Part shown: positions 7,465 to 16,084 of the stretch, piece by piece
Layout of the letters: the number at the start of each line of letters is the position of its first letter
How positions within the stretch are numbered: the stretch's first letter is position 1
DNA from: JBHIEE01 sp046760445
GTDB taxonomy: Bacteria > Acidobacteriota > Aminicenantia > JdFR-78
Assembly (NCBI GenBank): GCA_046760445.1
Contig: JBHIEE010000016.1
Span: forward strand, 1 to 36,012
DNA length: 36,012 nt
Reading direction: 5' to 3'
The notes under the pieces: model-generated
Told to the model about the DNA's origin: nothing
Databases searched by the model: none
What the model saw: the letters and a program-made list of their open reading frames with translations, nothing else
Program-made: the position numbers and the translations under genes

Positions 7465-7878
7465 CCAGGGTAGGCTGTAAGCCGAATTCTGTCCCCCGAG
7501 TAACTCAGGGTGGTGATCATTTATCTAGCCCTGACATTGCTACCAGGGTCAAGCGACCTACCCGCCCCGCATAGAAGACGGGCCATCTTCTCCCGAGTAC
7601 TCGGGAAGCGGGGCCTATTTGGTCTTGCTCCGGGTGGGGTTTGCCTTGCTCCCAATGTCACCATCGGGACGGTGAGCTCTTACCTCGCCTTTTCACCCTT
7701 ACCCCGAGAGATGGCGGCTTCGCCTATCTCACAGGGCGGCATGTTTTCTGTGGCACTTTCCGTACTCTCTCGGTTACCCGAAAGAGCCGTCCGTGTTACG
7801 GACCACCCTACCCTGCGGAGTTCGGACTTTCCTCCCCTCCTGTAGATTTCGGAGGAGCGATCACCTCACCTACCCCGG
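7465..7878 (-). ncRNA. rnpB: RNase P RNA, bacterial type A
   Basis: Conserved core segments, read on the minus strand, include GAGGAAAGTCCGAACTCC (P4 5' side), GGTAAGGGTGAAAAGG, CCACCCGGAGCAAG followed by ACCAAATAGG, and ACAGAATTCGGCTTA (P4 3' side). The ends pair as P1 (CCGGGGTAGG with CCTACCCTGG) and P2 pairs GGTGATC with GATCACC. A P16/P17-type arm (GCCCCGC/GCGGGGC and AGAAGA/TCTTCT) identifies type A. A hairpin CCCTGAG..CTCGGGG between P2 and P4 fits P19. Two oddities: a copy of the dispersed palindrome sits between P16 and P17, and the first ~70 nt overlap the coding frame of the upstream regulator on the same strand. It processes tRNA 5' ends with RnpA. Confidence 0.95.
7591..7606. repeat. 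Dispersed palindrome TCCCGAGTACTCGGGA inside rnpB
   Basis: Perfect 16-bp palindrome located between the 5' strand of P16 and helix P17 of the RNase P RNA, where it would form an extra hairpin. The same sequence occurs at 4216-4231, 16155-16170 and 32217-32232, with near copies at 3252-3267 and 19067-19082. Confidence 0.85.
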
Positions 7879-9238
7879 CTTTTATCTTTATTCCATATTG
7901 CTCTAATTTCTTATATAAATTACTCCTTGGAGTCCCTATTGCCTTGGCTGTTTGGGATATATTCCATTTATTTTCTTTTAATTTCGCCAAAATAAAATCT
8001 TTTTCCGCCAATTCTTTAAATTCTTTTAAGCTTTTAACTTTTGTCACTTCAGGAAGATAGATAGATCTATCTCCTCTAATATATTCTGGCAAATCTTCTT
8101 TATTTATTATATCTCCTTCAGCCATAATAAGCAATCTCTCAACTACATTTTTCAATCCTCTCACATTTCCTTTCCAGGGGTATTTCATCATCACCTCAAT
8201 CGCCTCTGTAGTAAATTTCTTAGGTTTAATATTATTTTCTTCGGAATAATTCTTTACAAAATAATCAATCAAAAGAGGTATATCCTCTTTTTTATCTCTT
8301 AACGGAGGAGAATAAATGGGGATAACATTTAAGCGGAAATACAAATCCTCTCTGAATCTTCCTTCTTTCATCTCTTTTTTGAGGTCCTTATTGGTAGCAG
8401 CTATTACTCGAACATCAACCTTAATCACTTTTGAAGAACCAACTTTTTGAACCTCTCCTTCTTCCAGAACCCGGAGAACCTTAGATTGAGTTTTAAGGCT
8501 CATATCGCCTACTTCGTCCAGAAAAATCGTGCCGTGATCAGCAAATTCGAATTTTCCTATTTTCCTCTCTGTGGCCCCGGTAAAAGCACCTTTTTCATGC
8601 CCAAAAAGTTCACTTTCGATTAATTCTTCGGGGATAGCTGCACAATTCACCTGAACGAATTTTTCTTTTGCTCTCAGACTGTGTTGATGAATTGCTCTGG
8701 CAATCAGTTCTTTGCCAGTTCCACTTTCTCCATACACTAATACAGTGGCTGAACTAGGAGCAGCTTTTAAAATCTGCTCCCAAAGTTTTTTCATTAATGG
8801 ATGTCGCCCAATTAATTCATATTTTTTTTCTGCTTTTTTTCTGAGGTATATGTTCTCTTCTTTTAATTTGGTCTGGTTTAAAGCATTCCTGATACTGAGT
8901 AAAACACGATCTCTCTGAAGAGGCTTCTCAAGAAAATCAAAAGCACCTAATTTTGTTGCTTCCACTGCTGTAGTAATTGTTCCATGCCCTGAAATCATAA
9001 TTACTTCTGGAGAATAAGATCTTTTCTTTATTTCAGATAAGACTTCCATTCCATCCATTCCTGGCATTTTGATATCCAATAGAACTAAATCAAGATCAAC
9101 AATCTCTTCCATGAGATCCAGGGCAGAAATCCCATCACTCGCCTCGTAAAATCCATATCCTTCATATTCTAAAATCATTTTGAGCGATTTTCTTATTCCT
9201 TCTTCATCATCGACGACTAATATTTTATTTTTTCTCAT
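7808..9238 (-). CDS. NtrC-family sigma-54-dependent response regulator, C-terminus overlapping rnpB
   Basis: Cytoplasmic transcription activator with three domains. Receiver, ~1-120: DD acidic pair at 10-11, phospho-acceptor D55 in LLDIKMPG, and a late K in FLEKP. AAA+ domain, ~140-375: Walker A GESGTGKE near 170 and sigma-54 contact loop GAFTGA near 218. Fis-type helix-turn-helix, ~405-451 (NISQTAKAIGTPRSNLYKKL). No partner histidine kinase is visible nearby, so the signal is unknown. The domain architecture ends at ~451; residues 454-476 (AGVGEVIAPPKSTGGEESPN...) are read from the 5' part of rnpB on the same strand. ATG at 9238. Confidence 0.93.
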   Translation of the reverse strand: MRKNKILVVDDEEGIRKSLKMILEYEGYGFYEASDGISALDLMEEIVDLDLVLLDIKMPGMDGMEVLSEIKKRSYSPEVIMISGHGTITTAVEATKLGAFDFLEKPLQRDRVLLSIRNALNQTKLKEENIYLRKKAEKKYELIGRHPLMKKLWEQILKAAPSSATVLVYGESGTGKELIARAIHQHSLRAKEKFVQVNCAAIPEELIESELFGHEKGAFTGATERKIGKFEFADHGTIFLDEVGDMSLKTQSKVLRVLEEGEVQKVGSSKVIKVDVRVIAATNKDLKKEMKEGRFREDLYFRLNVIPIYSPPLRDKKEDIPLLIDYFVKNYSEENNIKPKKFTTEAIEVMMKYPWKGNVRGLKNVVERLLIMAEGDIINKEDLPEYIRGDRSIYLPEVTKVKSLKEFKELAEKDFILAKLKENKWNISQTAKAIGTPRSNLYKKLEQYGIKIKAGVGEVIAPPKSTGGEESPNSAG

Positions 9239-9352
9239 TTTGGTCTTAAGATTGCTTAATTATAAGGAAAACAATCATTTTTCTAACTTGACTTTTTTAA
9301 TTTTACCATAGAGTATCTTTTCCTTCAATCAATGAAAACTTTTAACAACATC

Positions 9353-9381
9353 TTGTCTAAAAGAATAGATTATTATATTAT
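9353..9381 (+). promoter_or_regulatory. Sigma-70-type promoter for the K+ channel gene
   Basis: TTGTCT (9353-9358), a 17-bp spacer, then TATTAT (9376-9381). Transcription would start near 9388, only a few bases before the ATG at 9392. No Shine-Dalgarno sequence is present, so the mRNA may be leaderless. Confidence 0.5.
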
Positions 9382-9391
9382 TTAGTCAACT

Positions 9392-10375
9392 ATGAGCAAA
9401 CCAATTATTCTCATTTTATTGGTTATTTTAATCGGCACTTTGGGATATCTAATAATAGAAAAATGGCCTGTTCTTGAATGTCTTTATATGACAGTGATAA
9501 CTATTTTTACCGTTGGTTTCAAAGAGGTAAAACCTCTTTCTCCTTTAGGTAAAATTTTCACTATATTTATTATCTTTATGGGAGTAGGAACAGCCTTTTA
9601 TGCTTTTACTAAAGTTGCAGAAATCGCTTTTGGTGGAGGAATAAAAAAATTTTGGAGGAAATTGAAAATGGAAAAGAATTTAAAAAATATTGCCAATCAT
9701 TATCTGATATGCGGTTATGGTCGAATGGGAAAAATTGTGCAGGAACGATTAATGGAAGAGAAAATTCCCCATTTGGTTATTGAAAATAATAAAGAAAAAA
9801 TTAAGGAATTAAAAGAAAATGGATGTCTTTATATCGAGGGAGACGCCTCTCAGGAAGAAGTTTTAATGAATGCTGGAATCAAAAGAGCAAAAGGATTAGC
9901 CGCACTTCTTTCTTCTGATGCAGACAATTTATATCTTGTGCTGACTGCCCGCTTAATAAATCCTTCTCTTTATATCTTATCTAAAGCCTTGGATGAAGAA
10001 GGAGAGAAAAAAATCCTTCAGATTGGAGCTAACAGAGTAGTCAGCCCTTATAAATTAGGAGGATATAAAATCGCCCAAGGATTAATTCGACCAACGTTGG
10101 TTGATTTCTTAGATTTAATTATTCGGAGACAAGAGATTTCTCTATATATGGAAGAATTAATTGTCAGGAGAAACTCAAAAATGCTTGGTCTCTCCTTAAA
10201 AGAAGCAGACATTAGAAAAAAGTCAAATGTAATTGTTGTTGCTGTAAAGAAACCAGGAGAGAACATTGTTTTTAACCCTGATCCTGATGTGAAAATCGAT
10301 GCTGGGGATACACTATTGGTTTTAGGGGATGAAAAAGGCATCCAGGACTTTGACAGAAATTTTTTGGCCCAATAA
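9392..10375 (+). CDS. Ion channel fused to TrkA-N/TrkA-C (RCK) regulatory domains
   Basis: A 327-residue inner-membrane protein. Two membrane helices (about 4-22 and 54-75) flank a pore loop. A Rossmann TrkA-N domain follows (HYLICGYGRMGKIVQERL, G-x-G-x-x-G, nucleotide binding; acidic residue in VIENNKEK), and then a TrkA-C domain (~230-325). This is the layout of MthK-type K+ channels with one pore unit per chain. The selectivity filter reads TVGFKE at 40-45 in place of the canonical TVGYGD, so the second filter glycine is lysine. Selectivity may therefore differ from a standard K+ channel. Monocistronic. Confidence 0.87.
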   Translation: MSKPIILILLVILIGTLGYLIIEKWPVLECLYMTVITIFTVGFKEVKPLSPLGKIFTIFIIFMGVGTAFYAFTKVAEIAFGGGIKKFWRKLKMEKNLKNIANHYLICGYGRMGKIVQERLMEEKIPHLVIENNKEKIKELKENGCLYIEGDASQEEVLMNAGIKRAKGLAALLSSDADNLYLVLTARLINPSLYILSKALDEEGEKKILQIGANRVVSPYKLGGYKIAQGLIRPTLVDFLDLIIRRQEISLYMEELIVRRNSKMLGLSLKEADIRKKSNVIVVAVKKPGENIVFNPDPDVKIDAGDTLLVLGDEKGIQDFDRNFLAQ

Positions 10376-10508
10376 TCTTAAATTTTTAAAGCTTCACTGA
10401 ATGATATATATTTTTAAGGTCTGAAATTCTTTCTCTCCGATTTTTCTAAGATGAGTAGTAAATTCAATTGATTCTTAGTTCAAAGTGAATTATGATTAAA
10501 ATAAAGCT

Positions 10509-11870
10509 GTGTTTTTAAAAAAGTACATCCTATATTTTATTTTTATTTTATTTATTCTAAATCCCTGTTTTTTCTTATTTGCTCAAGAAAAAGAGAAAAG
10601 TGATTTTTTCACCCTCAAGAATGGAATGAAGGTTTTCATCCTGGAAAGACATTCTCTCCCCTTGATCAATATTGTTACTGCAGTAAATGTTGGCTCTAAG
10701 GATGAAGATGAATTAACTAATGGATTTACTCATTTACTGGAACACTTAATTTTATTCCGGGGCACAGAAAAGAAAAGTGGTGAAGAAATTGGCTGGGAAA
10801 TGAGAAAACATGGAGCCTATTTCAATGGCCACACAGGCAAGGATGTAACTACTTTTGAAATTTCTCTACCTTCTGAGCACTTAGATTTTGCTTTGGAAAT
10901 ACACAAAGAGATGTTATTTAATCTGAAAATCACTGAGGATAACTTATTTAAAGAAAAAAAAGTGGTAATGGAAGAAATAAATTCCTATCTCGATGATCCA
11001 GGCGAATATGCCAAAATATTGATGTTTGAACAGCTATTTAAAGATCATCCATACAGCTTTCCACCAACGGGGAAAAAAGAAGTAATTGAAAAAGCAACTG
11101 TTGAGGAAATTTATTCATTTTACAGAAATTATTTTACTCCTAATAATTGTGCTTTAACTATTGTAGGCGATATTGATATAGAAGAAGTAAGTCAAAAGAT
11201 AAGAGAAATTTTTGAACCCTTACCAAAGAATCAAATTCCCCAACGAGAACTCATCTCTTCAAAGCCTTTAGAGAAAACAGTAAAATCCACCCTTCAAATG
11301 GATGTCACTCAGGCATACTTAGTCATCGGAATGCTCGGCCCTGCTTTTAATCATCCTGATCAGTTTGCAGTTGATGTTCTATTAAAAATTATTGGCTCAG
11401 GTTTTAATCATCGACTCTGGCGAACTCTTAAAGGAAGAAGAAACTTAGTTCATAGTATTTCTATGAATTATGTTTCTTATAAATACTCAGGAGCAATAAT
11501 TATTACAGCTACTTTACCCTCTAAACATCTCACCACAGTTATAAGAGAAATAAGAAAAATATTAAAAGAAGCCCGAACTTCCCGATATTCAAAAGAGGAA
11601 TATGTTCACGCTCCTGGATATTTATATGCATCAGACGAAATAGAAAGTGCTAAAAATCAAATTAGAGTTGATCACTATTCAGCCCAGGAAATAGGGTTAA
11701 ATCTGGCTAGGGGAATAGCTCAGTTTTTAATTCTTTCAGAAGGGAAGTTTAAGGAAGGCTATCTTTCCCAAATAAAAAATGTAACCAGCTCTAATTTGAG
11801 AAAAGTAACTGGAAAGTATCTCTATAAAGATAGATATTCAATTGTCACTATCATTCCTAAATCAAAATGA
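10509..11870 (+). CDS. M16-family zinc peptidase, exported, catalytic partner
   Basis: A 453-residue secreted/periplasmic peptidase. Residues 1-26 are a signal peptide ending near FLFAQE. The inverted zinc motif H75-L-L-E78-H79 is intact, and a downstream VVMEEINSY supplies the third-ligand region; the second M16 half begins around residue 240. The family (pitrilysin/processing-peptidase type, subfamily B) degrades or processes peptides and often works as a pair of one active and one inactive subunit, which fits the next gene. GTG start at 10509 with a weak ribosome-binding site; its stop overlaps the start of the next gene by 4 nt. Confidence 0.92.
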   Translation: MFLKKYILYFIFILFILNPCFFLFAQEKEKSDFFTLKNGMKVFILERHSLPLINIVTAVNVGSKDEDELTNGFTHLLEHLILFRGTEKKSGEEIGWEMRKHGAYFNGHTGKDVTTFEISLPSEHLDFALEIHKEMLFNLKITEDNLFKEKKVVMEEINSYLDDPGEYAKILMFEQLFKDHPYSFPPTGKKEVIEKATVEEIYSFYRNYFTPNNCALTIVGDIDIEEVSQKIREIFEPLPKNQIPQRELISSKPLEKTVKSTLQMDVTQAYLVIGMLGPAFNHPDQFAVDVLLKIIGSGFNHRLWRTLKGRRNLVHSISMNYVSYKYSGAIIITATLPSKHLTTVIREIRKILKEARTSRYSKEEYVHAPGYLYASDEIESAKNQIRVDHYSAQEIGLNLARGIAQFLILSEGKFKEGYLSQIKNVTSSNLRKVTGKYLYKDRYSIVTIIPKSK

Positions 11871-13186
11871 AAAAATTAATCGTTTGGCTATTTTCAATTC
11901 CTCTTTTATTGATTTCACCCATAGTTTTAAATGCAAATGAAAATTCATTTATCTTCAATTCTCTCAGGAAATCCATTTTAGACAATGGAGTAACCCTGAT
12001 TTATCAGCAGGACTTAAACTCTCAATTAACTGCTGTGGGAATTTTCATCAAAGGAGGAAGATTAGCTGAACCAGAAGGAAAAAGTGGTATTTCTTATCTG
12101 ACCACCAGATTGGCTAGTGAACTTACTGCTTGGAGTGATATTGAAAAAATTGCCACCATGGGCTCAAGAATATCTGCTACCAGCAGTTTTGATTATTCAC
12201 TAATCACTATTCAGTGTATTTCTGATAATTTGGGAAAAACAATTGAGATATTATCCAAGTCTTTTACCAAGCCGTTATTTTCTGGACTTAGAATAAACGG
12301 AATTAAACAATATATGATAGGCAGAATTAAATCACATGAAGATGAACCATGGCTGTTAATAGATAAACTCCATTATCAACTAAGATTTGGAAATAAAGGA
12401 TATGGAAATTCAATTTACGGAAGTGAAGAATCTCTCAAATCAATTAAGAAAAATAACATCAAAAATTTTTATGAAAAGTTCTTTCGTGGAGGAAATATAG
12501 TTGTTTCTATAGTTAGCGATCTAGAATTTTCAGTAATAAATAAAATTATTAAAAAATATTTCTTAAAATTACCACCGGGTAAATCAGAAATTAGCGCTGA
12601 GATAGAAATAAAAACTGCAAATCAAAGGAAAGAATTTTATAAAAAAGAAAGAAAACAATCCTTAATTCTGATTAGCTTTCCATTTGATAAAATAAATAGA
12701 AAAAATTTTGCCCTGGTCAATTTAATTAACACTCTTTTTGGAAAAGGCACTAACTCTCGACTATGGTTTTTAAGACAAAAAGAAAAATTAGCTTATTCGG
12801 TTCGATCAAAAGCCAGTCAGATGAAAGAATCAGGAACTTTCAGTGCTTATATTGAAATTGACCACCATAACCAAGACAAAGCCATTGAGCTCCTTAGAAA
12901 CGAATTTGAGAAACTTCGAAAAGAAGGGATCTCTAAAGAAGAACTTGAAATAACTAAAATAAATTCAGTAGCCTATTTTCTAAGAGAAACCGAAACCAAA
13001 TTAGAAAAAGCTTTTGCTTTTGGCTATTTTGAAACTCTTGGCCTTGACTACGATTACGCTAATAAATTCATTGATGAAATTGCTAAGGTAACGACTAAAG
13101 AGATTAATGATTTTATTAACACTTATTTTATTTTGGAAAAAGAAATAGAGATAATAATAGGAAAAGAGAAAAGTCTCGGATACTAA
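11867..13186 (+). CDS. M16-family peptidase-like protein lacking the zinc motif (non-catalytic partner)
   Basis: A 439-residue exported protein with signal peptide (MKKLIVWLFSIPLLLISPIV...). It has the M16 fold pattern, but the active-site region reads GKSGISYLTTRLASEL where HxxEH would be, so zinc binding is lost. The C-terminal half keeps GKGTNSRLWFLRQKEKLAYS, the R/Y substrate-binding motif typical of inactive M16B partners. Overlap ATGA with the upstream catalytic gene means coupled translation and a likely 1:1 complex in the periplasm. Confidence 0.9.
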   Translation: MKKLIVWLFSIPLLLISPIVLNANENSFIFNSLRKSILDNGVTLIYQQDLNSQLTAVGIFIKGGRLAEPEGKSGISYLTTRLASELTAWSDIEKIATMGSRISATSSFDYSLITIQCISDNLGKTIEILSKSFTKPLFSGLRINGIKQYMIGRIKSHEDEPWLLIDKLHYQLRFGNKGYGNSIYGSEESLKSIKKNNIKNFYEKFFRGGNIVVSIVSDLEFSVINKIIKKYFLKLPPGKSEISAEIEIKTANQRKEFYKKERKQSLILISFPFDKINRKNFALVNLINTLFGKGTNSRLWFLRQKEKLAYSVRSKASQMKESGTFSAYIEIDHHNQDKAIELLRNEFEKLRKEGISKEELEITKINSVAYFLRETETKLEKAFAFGYFETLGLDYDYANKFIDEIAKVTTKEINDFINTYFILEKEIEIIIGKEKSLGY

Positions 13187-13356
13187 AATTGACAATTATT
13201 TGCTTGAAAATCAAATAATTTTTCTATAGGATATACATTATAATTAAAGATAAGAAAAAGGGGGGATGGAAAAAGAAGTAAAATAATGGCTATGAGTAAG
13301 GTTTTATTGTTCTGGGCTTTTAAATTACTAACCAATCGAAAGTAAAGGAGGAAAAA

Positions 13357-15099
13357 TTGAAAAGAAAATTAAGTTCCACAAAAAGGAATTTCCTTTCCCT
13401 CAAGACTATAGGTGATTGTATGAGTAAGATAATCATTTTGCTTTTGATGATAGCCCTTTTAGTCTTTACCAAGCCGGTTTTTGCAGGTGCCCGCAAACTT
13501 ACTCCCCAGGAAAATGGTAATGTGCGGCAGGCCGCTATGTTCTTGGACTACAACTTAGGTATGACGAAAATGGCAGACAACATTATAACACTGCTAGACA
13601 ATGGCCAGATACAATCAGACCCCAATCCGACAATTTGGGGTAAATCAGTAGCAGCTAAAACAACGGGGGGTAAAAATCGTACGATCATTATAAAAACTCA
13701 ATATATTGGTGGGCGTAACGGGACAACCAGATTTAACCAACTTTCTCAAATGGCCAAGTACCGGCGTATATCGAAGTTGGCGGCGATTTTGGTTCACGAA
13801 AAAACACATTATCACCAAAAGGAGTACATCATGGCTGCAAGAATAGGCGATATGGAGGCATATTATGCAGAAAACTTATATTGGAAAAAATGTAAACAAA
13901 ATGTGCAACCAGGAGACCCCGACAAGGAAATGAAGGAAACGTATCTTGACGGCGAAATAGAGATAAAGAGAGAAGCAGAAGAGGAATACTGGGCTCAGCT
14001 CAGCGATGAATGGAATCAAGGGGGAGCAGGTGGCCTTGCAGAACTTAAAGGATTTAAACGTATTAACACCAAGATTACTTGGTCTGATGGTCATGCTTTG
14101 TTTGGATGGCGCATGCAAGATGGCAAAATTCTCGAATGGATTGAAGACGGCTTTGATGAGCCGGATGCTCATCTTAGTGTTTCTGAAGAGATTTTGGACA
14201 AAATACTGGTAGCTGATTCTCCCTTGGAAGAAGCTCAAAGGGCCTTGGCAACGGGAGAACTCAAAATTGAGCCAACAAGACAAGATTTCATCAAAGGATT
14301 CAGCTTTAAACTCACAGGTGGATATGGAACTATGTCAGTAGGAGATTTTAATACAGTTATAAGCTCTTTGGATACTATGTTTAAAGACGCAGCAAGTACT
14401 TTTGAACTTACTAAAGAAGGTGAATTTGAAAAAATTAATTGGGGCCTTGATTTTGAAGGTGAATTTATAATGAACTTAACTGAAAATTTTGGGATTGGTC
14501 TTGGTGCTGGATATATTCAGAGGAAAAAAGACAGCAAGGCAACTCTTAAACATGAACCCTTTTTTACTGGCACTTACACTTTAGAACCTAAAATTACTGC
14601 TATTCCAATCAAATTAAGCGCTTATTACTTTTATCCTGTTGCTTCTCAGATGAATATATTTTTAAACGGAGGAATTGGCTATTATTTCAGCAAAATCACT
14701 TATCTTCTCCGAAATGATATACAGGTTTTAGGTGAACCTGGAGAATGGGAAAAAAGCGAAGGAGAGGTGAAGGATAATGCTTTAGGATTTCACGGTGGAA
14801 TTGGATTTGAATACAATATAGCAAAAAATATTGCTTTTTTTGTTGAGGGAGCTGGAAGATATGTTAAATTAAAGAACTGGGAAGGAAATGAGACATTCAC
14901 TAATTTTGCAGAAGAAACTGAAAAGACTTCAGGCACTATGTGGTTCTATGAAGAATATGATTCAGATTTAGGCAAGTATTATTCTAGTTTTGAATTATCG
15001 AAAGAAAAACCAACTGATCCTGATATTAGAAATGTGAGGAAATTAGAAGGTGATCTTTCAGGTCTTTCCTTTAGAGCAGGAATAAGAATAAAATTCTGA
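13357..15099 (+). CDS. Exported HExxH metallopeptidase-like domain fused to outer-membrane beta-barrel
   Basis: A 580-residue protein. After a hydrophobic export signal (about residues 22-43, ending FAGA), residues ~45-250 form a globular domain with ILVHEKTHYHQ; H147-E148-x-x-H151 is an HExxH zinc motif, with E167 (GDMEAYYAE) as a possible third ligand. Residues ~305-580 look like an OmpA/OprF-type barrel: alternating strands such as FSFKLTGGYGTMS and FGIGLGAGYI, an acidic loop region, and a final strand FRAGIRIKF ending in the terminal F of outer-membrane proteins. TTG start with strong AAAGGAGG; an internal ATG at residue 22 is an alternative. Codon use in the first half looks richer in GC than in the barrel half, which hints at domain acquisition. 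Confidence 0.75.
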   Translation: MKRKLSSTKRNFLSLKTIGDCMSKIIILLLMIALLVFTKPVFAGARKLTPQENGNVRQAAMFLDYNLGMTKMADNIITLLDNGQIQSDPNPTIWGKSVAAKTTGGKNRTIIIKTQYIGGRNGTTRFNQLSQMAKYRRISKLAAILVHEKTHYHQKEYIMAARIGDMEAYYAENLYWKKCKQNVQPGDPDKEMKETYLDGEIEIKREAEEEYWAQLSDEWNQGGAGGLAELKGFKRINTKITWSDGHALFGWRMQDGKILEWIEDGFDEPDAHLSVSEEILDKILVADSPLEEAQRALATGELKIEPTRQDFIKGFSFKLTGGYGTMSVGDFNTVISSLDTMFKDAASTFELTKEGEFEKINWGLDFEGEFIMNLTENFGIGLGAGYIQRKKDSKATLKHEPFFTGTYTLEPKITAIPIKLSAYYFYPVASQMNIFLNGGIGYYFSKITYLLRNDIQVLGEPGEWEKSEGEVKDNALGFHGGIGFEYNIAKNIAFFVEGAGRYVKLKNWEGNETFTNFAEETEKTSGTMWFYEEYDSDLGKYYSSFELSKEKPTDPDIRNVRKLEGDLSGLSFRAGIRIKF

Positions 15100-15112
15100 G
15101 ACTCAAGTTAAG

Positions 15113-15154
15113 TCGCAGGCTATTCTGTAAAAATGGAATAGCCTGCGATTTTCT
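15113..15154 (+). terminator. Intrinsic terminator after the HExxH-barrel gene
   Basis: Perfect 13-bp stem TCGCAGGCTATTC (15113-15125) / GAATAGCCTGCGA (15136-15148) with a 10-nt loop, followed by TTTTCT. It lies between two convergent genes and ends transcription of the plus-strand gene. Confidence 0.85.
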
Positions 15155-16079
15155 AAATTTTAGTTAATTTCTGTAATCTTTCCCAATCTTCATCCACGCT
15201 TTTCTGGATCTCTTCTATTATCCACTTATTTTCTTCTTTAAAAAGATGACGGAACCTCCCCTGTGGTTCAATCCATTTATGAACAGGTAATTTCTCCTTA
15301 GGAAAATAATTTATCTTATACTTTCCATTTTCTACTTCATATAAGGGCCAGACACAAGTGTCTGTTGCCAAGTTAGCCAGTCTTATTCCTTGGGATTCAT
15401 CATATTTCCACTCTGTGGGACATAAAGTTAATACATTTAAAAAAGCAGGACCTTGGATTTCAAATGCTTTCTTGGCTTTATTATATAAATCCTGCCAGCG
15501 ATGAGGACTGGCTTGAGCAACATAAGGGATTCCGTGGGAAGCCATAATTTGAGTTAAATCCTTCCTTTTCTGCATCTTTCCAGGAATTTCTGAACCAGCC
15601 GGAGAAGTAGTGGCTGAGGCACCGAAAGGAGTTGCTGCTGAGCGCTGGCCTCCAGTATTAGCATAAACATTATTATCATAACAAACATAAACGATATTAT
15701 GCCCCCTTTCCATTGCCCCAGAAAGAGCTTGGAAACCAATATCGTAAGTTCCTCCGTCTCCTCCTATCCCTAAAAATTTTATTTTCTTATCTTTTGGAAT
15801 TTTTCCTTTTCTTATTAAAGCTTTATACATTGCTTCAACACCAGCTATGGTGGCTGCCGCATTCTCAAAAGCACTATGAATCCAGGTTGTTCTCCAAGAA
15901 GTCATTGGAAATCTTGAAGTGCATACTTCAAGACAACCAGTAGCATTGGCGATGATTATTGGATCATTAGTTGCTCTTAATATTATTTTAAAAATAATGG
16001 GTATTCCACAACCCAAACACATTCCATGGCCTGACACCAATTTATCCTCTAAGGAAGCTAAATCTTTTAATCTAACCAT
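15153..16079 (-). CDS. porB: Pyruvate:ferredoxin oxidoreductase, beta subunit
   Basis: A 308-residue TPP-binding subunit. GHGMCLGCGIP carries two of the cysteines for the proximal [4Fe-4S] cluster. The thiamine/Mg motif is GIGGDGGTYDIGFQALSGA followed by YDNNVYANTGGQRS, characteristic of PorB of pyruvate (not 2-oxoglutarate) enzymes. With the alpha, delta and gamma genes upstream (porC-porD-porA-porB order) it interconverts pyruvate + CoA and acetyl-CoA + CO2 using ferredoxin in the cytoplasm. The ATG follows AGAGG. A repeat of about 110 bp separates it from porA. Confidence 0.95.
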   Translation of the reverse strand: MVRLKDLASLEDKLVSGHGMCLGCGIPIIFKIILRATNDPIIIANATGCLEVCTSRFPMTSWRTTWIHSAFENAAATIAGVEAMYKALIRKGKIPKDKKIKFLGIGGDGGTYDIGFQALSGAMERGHNIVYVCYDNNVYANTGGQRSAATPFGASATTSPAGSEIPGKMQKRKDLTQIMASHGIPYVAQASPHRWQDLYNKAKKAFEIQGPAFLNVLTLCPTEWKYDESQGIRLANLATDTCVWPLYEVENGKYKINYFPKEKLPVHKWIEPQGRFRHLFKEENKWIIEEIQKSVDEDWERLQKLTKI

Positions 16080-16084
16080 TTCTT

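Noticed and set aside
7482..7512. Second palindrome insertion in rnpB (CCCCGAGTAACTCAGGG)
   Set aside because: Its position between P2 and P4 matches the known P19 helix, so it is more likely a native RNase P element than a mobile insert.
7510..8060. Plus-strand frames of 111 and 139 codons
   Set aside because: They are antisense to RNase P RNA and the 3' end of the sigma-54 regulator; the GC-rich RNA gene lacks stops by chance.
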